DNA from: an uncultured Bacteroidia bacterium
GTDB taxonomy: Bacteria; Bacteroidota; Bacteroidia; Bacteroidales; UBA932
Direction of reading: 5' to 3'
Length of the DNA stretch: 52,994 bases
Assembly (NCBI GenBank): GCA_902774145.1
Contig: CACYHC010000014.1
Coordinates: 1 to 52,994 of the forward strand
A program made the translations under genes and the position numbers. Below the pieces are notes generated by a model. It searched no databases. It saw nothing but the letters and a program-made list of their open reading frames with translations, and had not been told where the DNA came from. This document shows positions 17,596 to 24,383 of the stretch, in pieces (within the stretch, counting starts at the first letter, position 1; each line of letters opens with the position of its first letter).

Positions 17596-19006
17596 CGGCA
17601 GCGCCGTCCTGGACTGGGGCCTGACGGCCCTTTGTGTCATCGCCGGAAGCCTTTTGGTCTGGTTTTGCTGCCCTTATCCCGCGACGATGACGGATTCGTG
17701 GGGCTACCTGCTCGCCGCGATCGAGAAGCGTTTTATCGTTTTCCGGCCCTACGGCTATTCGGCGTTCTTGCGGGTGGTGCATTTTTTCAGCCATAGCGTG
17801 CTGGCGGTGTTCATTGCGCAGGCGCTGCTGTACTGGCTGTCGCTGACGCTGCTGCTGCGCGTGGTACGGAGGGCTTTCCCCCCGCGGCGGACCCTGCCCT
17901 TCGTGCTGCTGGAAGCGCTTTGCGCGCTGGCCCCGTCGGCGCTGTTTATGCTCGACGCGTTGATGGCGGACACGCTCTACTGCTCTTGTCTGTTCCTGAT
18001 GCTCGCCGGTGCCGTTGCGCTGCTCGACGGGCGCTCGCCGGGTTGGCTGGTGCTGTATGCCGGCGCGTTTTTCGTGGCGCTGAACACCCGCTATTCGGCG
18101 ATGTTCCTGCCCTTTGCGTTCGTGCCGGTGCTGTTGTTCGTGCGGAAGCGCGCCGCGGCCGTCTGTGCGGTGGTCCTAACGCTCGCCGTGTTCCTGGGCT
18201 TCCGCGCGTCGATGCTTTCGAATATGCAGAAGGCGGTGGGCGTGCGCCAGTTCTCGACGGGATTCGACGGTTGGCAGCTGGCGAACAACGCGATGCACCT
18301 GCTCCCGCACCTTTCGAAGGAAGAATGCCGGAAAATGCCCGCCGATGCGCGCCTGAAGCAGTTGCACGCCTTTTGTCTGCGGCGATACGACGAGCGCATC
18401 CTCGACTATACCGGCGGCGGAAAACGCGTGGTGTCGGCCTTTGTCTGGAAGCGCGACCTGCCGCTCAAGCAGTATATGGAGGCGACGATGGCCTCCGGCC
18501 GGGCGAGCTACCAGGAAGTCTGGGTGAAGCTCGGCAGCGGGCTGTACGCCGATTACGGGCGCTGGCTGATCCTGCACTACCCTTTCAAGTTTTTCCGCTA
18601 TTACCTGTGGCCGAACCTGGCGGGGGTGTTTTACCCGCGCGATACGGAACTGGTGGGGAATTTCGTGGAGATTCCCGCCGGAAAGCAGGAGATGGTGCAG
18701 TGGTTCGACCTCCCCGCAGACCGGGTGATGCGGGAACGCAGCCCCTTCTTCCGCCGGCAGGTCCTGCCCTGGCTCCCGGCCCTGGACCTCGTTACCTGGC
18801 TGATTTTTATTGTGGCCGTTGTCGTGGCCCTGCGGCGGCGCAGGAAGGATTCCGCGCCTGTGCGGCAGGTCCTGTGGCTGCTCTTCCTGCTGGCCCTGGT
18901 GCACTATGGCAGCACCTGGTTCGCCACCCCGGTGGTGCTCCGCTACTGGATCCCGATGCATGCGGTCAAATTGATTTTTGCTTGGATTGCGTTGGCGAAG
19001 CGGTAG
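17561..19006 (+). CDS. Polytopic membrane protein, GT-C glycosyltransferase-like
   Basis: The 481-residue protein has about ten hydrophobic helices, concentrated at 15-230 and 395-480, separated by a large extracytoplasmic region (about 230-395). An acidic residue follows the first helix in the loop TMTDSWGYL, as in GT-C enzymes that use lipid-linked sugars. I do not recognise a named family with confidence. The ATG at 17561 overlaps the upstream gene by 35 nt; the next in-frame Met would cut into the first helix. The promoter of the downstream dehydrogenase lies partly inside its 3' end. Confidence 0.6.
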   Translation: MKRTTKARKTSDGSAVLDWGLTALCVIAGSLLVWFCCPYPATMTDSWGYLLAAIEKRFIVFRPYGYSAFLRVVHFFSHSVLAVFIAQALLYWLSLTLLLRVVRRAFPPRRTLPFVLLEALCALAPSALFMLDALMADTLYCSCLFLMLAGAVALLDGRSPGWLVLYAGAFFVALNTRYSAMFLPFAFVPVLLFVRKRAAAVCAVVLTLAVFLGFRASMLSNMQKAVGVRQFSTGFDGWQLANNAMHLLPHLSKEECRKMPADARLKQLHAFCLRRYDERILDYTGGGKRVVSAFVWKRDLPLKQYMEATMASGRASYQEVWVKLGSGLYADYGRWLILHYPFKFFRYYLWPNLAGVFYPRDTELVGNFVEIPAGKQEMVQWFDLPADRVMRERSPFFRRQVLPWLPALDLVTWLIFIVAVVVALRRRRKDSAPVRQVLWLLFLLALVHYGSTWFATPVVLRYWIPMHAVKLIFAWIALAKR

Positions 19007-19022
19007 ATTTTTTGTAACTTTG
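18992..19022 (+). promoter_or_regulatory. Promoter of the FAD/Fe-S dehydrogenase gene
   Basis: TTG (18992-18994), 20-nt spacer, and a perfect -7 box TAACTTTG (19015-19022). The -33 element is inside the upstream coding region, and the ATG follows the -7 box after 18 nt. Confidence 0.65.
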
Positions 19023-19040
19023 GGGAAATCCGCATGTGTT

Positions 19041-21800
19041 ATGAAACACGAGACCTATACCGATGAATTGCGCCGCCTGGCTTGGGGAACCGACGCCGGG
19101 GCGTACCGCCTGATGCCCCAGAAAATCATTCGCGCCGCTTCCGAGGAGGAAGTCGCCGAAATCCTCGCCGGTCTCTACGCGAGCGGAACGCCGGTGACTT
19201 TCCGTGCGGCCGGCACCTCGCTGTCCGGACAGTCCGTGACGGAGGGCGTGCTGCTCGTCGCGGGAAAGCACTGGGAGAAATGGACCTATCATCCTGAGGA
19301 TGAGACGGTCAGCCTGCAGCCCGGACTCGTCGGCGCAAGGGTGAACCGCCTGCTGGCGCGCTTTGGCCGGCGCTTTGGTCCGGACCCCGCGTCGATCGGG
19401 AGTTGTATGGTGGGCGGTATCGTCAGCAACAATGCCTCCGGAATGAGTTGCGGCACGCACGCAAATTCCGACAAGCTGATGGTCAGCGTACGGATGGTGC
19501 TCGCGGACGGAACGGTGCTCGATACCGGCGACGAGGCCTCGCGTGCGGCCTTCCGGCAGTCGCATCCGCAGATGCTTGCGGACATTGAGCAGTTGCGCGA
19601 CGAGATTCGCGCCAATGAGACGCTGCGCCGGCGTATCGAGCGCAAATACCGCATCAAGAATGTGACGGGACTCAATCTGCGGCCGTTTATCGCCTATGAC
19701 GACCCGTTCGAGATCATGGCGCACCTGCTGGTGGGCGCGGAAGGGACGCTCGCTTTCCTGTCGGAAGTACGGATGAAGACCCTGCCCGTGGTGCCGTACA
19801 AGAGCAGTGCGATGATTTATTTCGACGATATCGTGACGGCGGCCAAGGCGGTGGGCGCGATCCGGCACCTGGAGGTGTCGGCGGCCGAACTGCTGGACAA
19901 CCGTTCGCTCACGAGTGTGCAGGACCCGCACCTGAGCGCCGACAAGCCGGGACTCACCGCTATCCTGACCGAGACGCAGGCCGCCGACGAGGCGACGTTG
20001 CACGCGCAGGAAGCGGCGATTACCGAGGCCCTGGAACCCTTCGGCGTGCCGGTGAACTTTACGACCGACCCGAAGGAGGTGGCGGCGATGTGGGCCATCC
20101 GCTCGGGGATTTTCCCCACCGTGGGCGGCCTGCGCGAGGAAGGGACGACCTGCCTCATCGAGGATATCGCCTTCCAGGGCGAGGACCTGCCGGAGGCCAC
20201 GGCGGACCTGTCGGCCCTGCTGGACCGGCACGGGTATCCTGGCTCGTGTATCTATGGTCACGCGCTGGAGGGGAATTACCATTTTATTGTCAATCAGTCT
20301 TTTGACAGCCCCGCCGAGGTGAAGCGCTATGAGGCGATGATCCGCGACGTGGTGGAACTCGTCGTGAAGAAATACGACGGGTCGCTGAAGGCGGAGCACG
20401 GCACGGGCCGCAATATGGCGCCGTTCGTGGCGTATGAGTGGGGCGCGGAGGCCTTTGCGGCGATGAAGCGCGTCAAGGCCATCTTCGACCCGAAGGGCAT
20501 CCTCAATCCCGGGGTGATTTTCAATGACGACCCGGATTGTTATCTGAAGCATTTCAAGGCCCTGCCGGTGCTGACGCCGCGCGACGGCGATGCGGCCGGG
20601 GCCTATCAGCTCATCAATAAGTGTATCGAGTGCGGTTTCTGCGAGGTGAACTGTGTTTCCTGCGGATTTACGCTCTCGTCCCGCACCCGGATCGTGGTGC
20701 AGCGCGAAATCGCGCGCCGCAAGGCGGCGGGCGAACCCTGGGAAGCCCTGGAGAAGGCGTACCGTTATCCCGGCAAGGTGACCTGTGCCGGGGACGGGTT
20801 GTGTTCCACTTCCTGCCCGATGGGCATCAATGTGGGCGATATGACGCATCAACTCCGCAGGGAGGGAACGGGGGCGCCGGGGAAATGGGCGGCGACCTGG
20901 GTCGCCGAACATTTCCGAGGCACGAAGAACGCCGTGCGCGGCGTTCTCGGCCTCGCCGGTGCAGCCCGGAGCGTCCTGGGAGATGGCGCGATGAGCGCCA
21001 TCGGACGCTCTCTGCACCGCGCCGGCGCCCCCCTCTGGACGCCTTCCACGCCCAAGGCCTACCGTCCCGTCAAGCTGGAGGGGAAGGCCTCTGACCTGAA
21101 GGTCGTCTATTTCCCCAGCTGTCTCAACTCGATGATGGGGACGGCCCCCTCGGACAAGACGCACCGCCCGCTGGTGGAAGAGATGCAGACCCTGCTCGCC
21201 AAGGCCGGCTACGAGGTCGCCTTCCCCGAGAAGATGGACAGCCTCTGCTGCGGAACCATCTGGGAGAGCAAGGGCCAGCCCGAAACCGCGGAACGGAAAC
21301 TGCGCGAACTGGAAGATGCACTCTGGAAGGCCTCCGAGGAAGGAAAATACCCCGTTCTCTGTGACCAGAGTCCCTGTCTCCACCGGATGCGCGCCCACAT
21401 TGAGAAGATGCACCTTTACGAGCCGGCGGAGTTCATCTGGACCTTCCTGCGGGAACGGCTGGAATTCCATCCCGAGGACATCACCGTGGCGGTGCACCCG
21501 ACCTGCTCCACCCGCCTGATGGGCCTGACCGACACGCTGGTCAGCCTGGCGAAGCTCTGTGCCACGAAGGTCGTCGTACCGGAAGGCGTAGGTTGCTGCG
21601 GCTTTGCGGGCGACAAGGGAATGACCAACCCCGAGCTCAATGCCTACGCCCTGCGCAAGTTGCGCGGCGAGCTCGCGGAAGCGGGCGCCACGGAAGGCTT
21701 CTCCAACAGCCGCACCTGTGAGATTGGTCTGACGGACCACGGCGGCATCCCCTACCGCTCCATCGCCTACCTGGTCAACCGCTGCACCACGGCGAAATAA
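19041..21800 (+). CDS. FAD-binding and (Fe-S)-binding dehydrogenase (D-lactate/glycolate-type, GlcD-GlcF fusion)
   Basis: This 919-residue protein fuses a GlcD/Dld-like flavoprotein to a GlcF-like iron-sulfur protein. The FAD_binding_4 domain spans about 25-215 (RAAGTSLSGQSVTEGV, IGSCMVGGIVSNNASGMSCG) and the FAD-linked oxidase C domain about 240-495 (KAEHGTGRNMAPF). Two 4Fe-4S motifs follow near 528-538 (CIECGFCEVNC) and 581-590 (CAGDGLCSTSCP), then two CCG domains (CCGTIWES near 736, CCGFAGDKG near 852). Such enzymes oxidise D-lactate or related 2-hydroxyacids and pass electrons to the quinone pool at the membrane. The exact substrate is not readable. The start at 19041 follows a good promoter. 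It stands alone; the mobile island begins 35 nt after its stop. Confidence 0.88.
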   Translation: MKHETYTDELRRLAWGTDAGAYRLMPQKIIRAASEEEVAEILAGLYASGTPVTFRAAGTSLSGQSVTEGVLLVAGKHWEKWTYHPEDETVSLQPGLVGARVNRLLARFGRRFGPDPASIGSCMVGGIVSNNASGMSCGTHANSDKLMVSVRMVLADGTVLDTGDEASRAAFRQSHPQMLADIEQLRDEIRANETLRRRIERKYRIKNVTGLNLRPFIAYDDPFEIMAHLLVGAEGTLAFLSEVRMKTLPVVPYKSSAMIYFDDIVTAAKAVGAIRHLEVSAAELLDNRSLTSVQDPHLSADKPGLTAILTETQAADEATLHAQEAAITEALEPFGVPVNFTTDPKEVAAMWAIRSGIFPTVGGLREEGTTCLIEDIAFQGEDLPEATADLSALLDRHGYPGSCIYGHALEGNYHFIVNQSFDSPAEVKRYEAMIRDVVELVVKKYDGSLKAEHGTGRNMAPFVAYEWGAEAFAAMKRVKAIFDPKGILNPGVIFNDDPDCYLKHFKALPVLTPRDGDAAGAYQLINKCIECGFCEVNCVSCGFTLSSRTRIVVQREIARRKAAGEPWEALEKAYRYPGKVTCAGDGLCSTSCPMGINVGDMTHQLRREGTGAPGKWAATWVAEHFRGTKNAVRGVLGLAGAARSVLGDGAMSAIGRSLHRAGAPLWTPSTPKAYRPVKLEGKASDLKVVYFPSCLNSMMGTAPSDKTHRPLVEEMQTLLAKAGYEVAFPEKMDSLCCGTIWESKGQPETAERKLRELEDALWKASEEGKYPVLCDQSPCLHRMRAHIEKMHLYEPAEFIWTFLRERLEFHPEDITVAVHPTCSTRLMGLTDTLVSLAKLCATKVVVPEGVGCCGFAGDKGMTNPELNAYALRKLRGELAEAGATEGFSNSRTCEIGLTDHGGIPYRSIAYLVNRCTTAK

Positions 21801-21834
21801 TCTTCCGCCCGTCCGGACACCGCTTCACCGTTCA

Positions 21835-21937
21835 GGTACAGCGGATTCGACGTTTTGGGCTGATTTTGAAGGATCTGCTGCACCCCGGGTACAGTGGATC
21901 TTACGTTTTGTGTCATTTTTGACCGATCCGCTGTACC
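21835..21937. repeat. REP-like doublet, copy 1 (103-bp direct repeat)
   Basis: The element has two 50-bp units (21835-21884 and 21888-21937) separated by CCG. Each unit starts GGTACAG and ends at or near GCTGTACC. In each, the 12 terminal bases pair as a stem with one wobble-compatible position, and ACGTTTTG lies inside. The whole element recurs at 24085-24187 with two mismatches (21881 and 21913) in the same orientation, exactly 2250 bp away. It lies between the dehydrogenase stop and the transposase promoter. Confidence 0.92.
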
Positions 21938-21951
21938 TCGCATAAATTAAG

Positions 21952-21993
21952 CGTTGAAAAAAATTTTCAACGGCGCATCGCCGATTATCTTTG
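21952..21993 (+). promoter_or_regulatory. Promoter of the RAYT gene with a 21-bp palindrome
   Basis: A perfect -7 box TATCTTTG (21986-21993) lies 4 nt before the ATG. A palindrome with arms CGTTGA and TCAACG around an A/T core occupies 21952-21972, ending 13 bp upstream of the -7 box, where the -33 element should be. A near-identical palindrome stands at the same distance from the rsmI -7 box (49135-49155). Confidence 0.55.
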
Positions 21994-21997
21994 CCAC

Positions 21998-22915
21998 ATG
22001 TTAAAGATAAGGAAACTGCGCCAAGATTACAGGATTCTTCCCAAAGGCTATTATCATCTGTGTTCCGACGGCTGGAAAGACGGACGTTTGTTCACCGGGG
22101 ACCGGCAGTATGCCGCCGGGGTAACGGCCATCGCCGTGATGACGCTCAAATGGAATATCGTAATTTATGGCTATGTATTGATGCCCAATCATATTCACCT
22201 TTTGTTGTCAGGGACGGGCGAGGATTGCGTCAATGCCTTTGAACTGTTCCTGCGAAAATGCGCCAGGTGGCTGAAAAACGACAACTGCCCACCTCTCCCG
22301 AACAATTATGGATTCCGACTTATCCCGGTAGAAAATCCCGAATCCTTTCGTTCTCACATTCTATATCTGGCCAGAAACCCTTATGAAAAAGGAATTTGCA
22401 CTCCGGGATCGTATGAATGGGGAAGCGACTATGCCTTGTTCAGTCCCATCAGTAAACGAATTCGGGGGTTGCGGGCCGGGGGCTTATCGTTAAAGGCACT
22501 GGCCCGGATAACCGATTGTACGGAAAGATTACCTGACGACTGGGAGATTCATCCGGAACTGGGCATTCTCCCGGGCAGTTTTGTGCATTTAGACAAAGTC
22601 CGCGATTTATTTCCTTCCCCGAAAGCCTACACATCCCGGCTGGTCAAAGACTATGAATCGCTATTTCATATCTCCCAAGATTTGGAAGAAGATATACATC
22701 TCGGCGATGAAGAAGTAGACGATATCTATTTTTCTCAGCTTCGTCGACTATTCCCGGGAAAAGCGCCCAGGGACCTTTCGATTGGAGAAAAGTACCGATT
22801 AGCCACCCTGCTTGCCGGGAAGTATGGGCTCACGGCACAACAACTTTCCCGCCCCATGCATCTCAGCGAGCACACCATCACCCAAGCGCTGAATGCCAAA
22901 GAGTCCTGGGGTTAA
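21998..22915 (+). CDS. REP-associated tyrosine (Y1, IS200-like) transposase, RAYT type
   Basis: This 305-residue protein carries the HUH motif His65-Ile-His67 in YVLMPNHIHLLL and the candidate nucleophile Tyr123 in ILYLARNPYEKG, both diagnostic of Y1 transposases of the RAYT group. The N-terminal YYHLCSDGWKDGRLF segment fits the fold. The C-terminal half (about 160-305) is an added region ending in a helix-turn-helix-like LSRPMHLSEHTITQALN. RAYTs are single-copy enzymes that act on REP palindromes flanking their own gene, and here a REP-like doublet lies on each side. Base composition is visibly lower in GC than neighbouring genes, pointing to transfer. The 163 bp after the stop are AT-rich, with only a weak 5-bp hairpin at 23006-23021. 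Confidence 0.85.
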   Translation: MLKIRKLRQDYRILPKGYYHLCSDGWKDGRLFTGDRQYAAGVTAIAVMTLKWNIVIYGYVLMPNHIHLLLSGTGEDCVNAFELFLRKCARWLKNDNCPPLPNNYGFRLIPVENPESFRSHILYLARNPYEKGICTPGSYEWGSDYALFSPISKRIRGLRAGGLSLKALARITDCTERLPDDWEIHPELGILPGSFVHLDKVRDLFPSPKAYTSRLVKDYESLFHISQDLEEDIHLGDEEVDDIYFSQLRRLFPGKAPRDLSIGEKYRLATLLAGKYGLTAQQLSRPMHLSEHTITQALNAKESWG

Positions 22916-23078
22916 TATACTACCTTCTTGCGAACATATCGTCGGCATAAGCGAATAGCATTATCACTCAAAAAAGACCCAAGAACACTCTAAAATACAG
23001 TATCAGTGCTATTATCAGCACAACAGCACTATATATCATGATATTCCGCCCTTGCGAATCTTGTATTTTCCTCTCATA

Positions 23079-23699
23079 TCAGTTGCTGCTCTTCCGCCGA
23101 TTATGCTCCACGCACAGCAGCTGGCAGTTCTCTGCTACGGTCTTGCCACCTTCCACCCAGGGAGTGATGTGATCAGCCTCCATCTCGTCGATCTCCCAAT
23201 GGGTTTTCTCCCGGTGCTCGGCCACACAGTGCGGGCAGATGCCGCCCTGGCGCTCATAAACTTCGCGCTTCACGGCATCGTCGAAGGTGCGGAGATTCAA
23301 GTACTTCTCGTTGCCAGTGAGCACGTACTGGTAAATGCCGGATTTCTTCTGCACCTCGGGGTCTTGCATCAGCGCTGCCACTTTGGCTTCCAAAGCAGCA
23401 GTGTCCAGAGCTTTATTGCCGAACTCATTGTAGATTTCGCCCCAAGGTAGGCCCTTCATCTCTTTGCGGTAAGTGGGGAAGATAGTCTTGACCCAGTTAA
23501 TGACGCTGGTATAGTAGAGCCACAGTTCGTTGCAATTGGGGTCATGCTGATGGTCGGCCATATACTGCTCAATGTGCCCGTCGGAAATCCACTTCAGCAC
23601 CAGCTCCAGCAGTCCCTGCCGATTCACCTCGCAGCGAACGTACTTGTCACCCAGGCCGATACCGGCGCAGTTGCTCTTGGAGAAATGCCGCTTGGCATC
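23079..23699 (-). pseudogene. DUF262/HNH endonuclease, 5'-truncated remnant
   Basis: About 206 residues of recognisable protein remain, starting near DAKRHFSKSN and running through GLGDKYVRCEVNRQ to a C-terminal HNH domain. The HNH domain shows CPHC, EMEADHITPWVEGGKT, NCQLLCVEHNRRK. Full-length relatives (GmrSD/type IV restriction-like) have an N-terminal DUF262 domain of roughly 170 residues, which is absent. The frame stays open upstream to about 23831, but that stretch has no ATG, has an unrelated composition and is made of short inverted repeats. The gene therefore appears cut at about 23700. It is convergent with the RAYT gene inside the repeat-bounded island. A short HNH protein from an internal Met cannot be excluded. 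Confidence 0.75.
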
Positions 23700-24084
23700 C
23701 GTCGGACGTGGCCACCCGCGGCCACGGGAACCGACGCACGAGTGAGCGAAGTGAAAGGCGGCCCTTTCACTTCCGAGCGAGAAGGAGGAAACGAGCGCAG
23801 CTCGTAACCGGGTAGGGTCCGCCGGAGACAAGTTATCACGAAGTGATGACGCAGGAAACGGTGGAAGGGTCCGGAGTGAGCGAAGCGAACGGAGTTCCGA
23901 CGGGTGCAGTACCCGACCGGCCCGGAGGCAGCCGCATCAGATAACAGCACCGCGGCCTCGCGGATACGGGGCTCGGCGGCTACGGTGCGGGCGCTGCGCC
24001 GGGCTCGATGGAGCGGCCCGCTCCGCGCCCGTCCGTTGCCAAGACGCGCAAAGAGTCAAAGCGGGCAGCGATCGCCTGAGCGGA
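23700..24084. other. Hairpin-dense non-coding stretch at the HNH truncation point
   Basis: No convincing gene is seen in these 385 bp. Short perfect inverted repeats follow one another: 23701-23705/23731-23735 enclosing 23708-23713/23720-23725; 23751-23758/23763-23770; 23791-23796/23800-23805; 23835-23839/23843-23847; 23901-23905/23911-23915. Their regular occurrence resembles a decayed structured RNA or mobile element. The right part (23920-24084) is GC-rich without clear structure. Origin unknown. Confidence 0.5.
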
Positions 24085-24187
24085 GGTACAGCGGATTCGA
24101 CGTTTTGGGCTGATTTTGAAGGATCTGCTGTACCCCGGGTACAGTGGATCTTACGTTTTGTGCCATTTTTGACCGATCCGCTGTACC
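24085..24187. repeat. REP-like doublet, copy 2 (103-bp direct repeat)
   Basis: Same architecture as 21835-21937: units 24085-24134 and 24138-24187, spacer CCG. It differs at two positions, 24131 (T) and 24163 (C). Copy 2 closes the island on the right. Its first unit has a complete GCTGTACC end, where copy 1 has GCTGCACC. Confidence 0.92.
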
Positions 24188-24199
24188 TGGCGGAGTATG

Positions 24200-24338
24200 G
24201 ACGGGCAAGAGGGCGGCGGGGTGGGACGGGCAAGAGGGCTGGATGAGGCGGGAGCGGGGCGGGGGGGACGGGCAAGAGGGCGGCGGGGGTGGGACGGGCA
24301 CGAGAGAGGGCTGGATGAGGCGGGGATAGGAGCGGGGG
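24200..24338 (+). repeat. G-rich imperfect tandem repeat, possible G-quadruplex region
   Basis: Two units of about 67 and 72 bp (24200-24266 and 24267-24338) share order and sequence, and each contains two copies of the word GACGGGCA (at 24200, 24225, 24267, 24293). The plus strand has many runs of three to seven G. No reading frame resembles a protein. It ends about 30 bp before the -7 box of the ABC exporter. Confidence 0.8.
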
Positions 24339-24369
24339 TAAAGAGGGCGGGAGAGTCCAAAATAATTAT

Positions 24370-24377
24370 TATCTTTG
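24370..24377 (+). promoter_or_regulatory. -7 box of the ABC exporter operon
   Basis: TATCTTTG matches the consensus and is 6 nt before the ATG at 24384. The G-rich tandem repeat lies directly upstream, so no normal -33 element is visible. Confidence 0.5.
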
Positions 24378-24383
24378 TGGGCT

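Noticed and set aside
18966-21740. Long minus-strand open frame opposite the FAD/Fe-S dehydrogenase
   Set aside because: Shadow frame rich in Arg, His and Gly; the plus strand holds clear FAD and Fe-S cluster motifs.
22916-23078. Small gene between the RAYT gene and the HNH remnant
   Set aside because: AT-rich, with no open frame of useful length and only a weak hairpin at 23006-23021.
23700-23831. N-terminal extension of the HNH frame up to a TTG at 23831
   Set aside because: No ATG, composition unlike the rest of the protein, and made of small inverted repeats; taken as fused non-coding sequence.
21835-24187. Paired 50-bp repeats as a CRISPR-like array
   Set aside because: The spacer between units is only 3 bp and identical in both copies; there are no unique spacers and no cas genes.
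24197-24383. Open frame through the G-rich tandem repeat leading into the ABC exporter
   Set aside because: It encodes only Gly/Arg-rich low complexity and overlaps the promoter; no sign of selection as protein.
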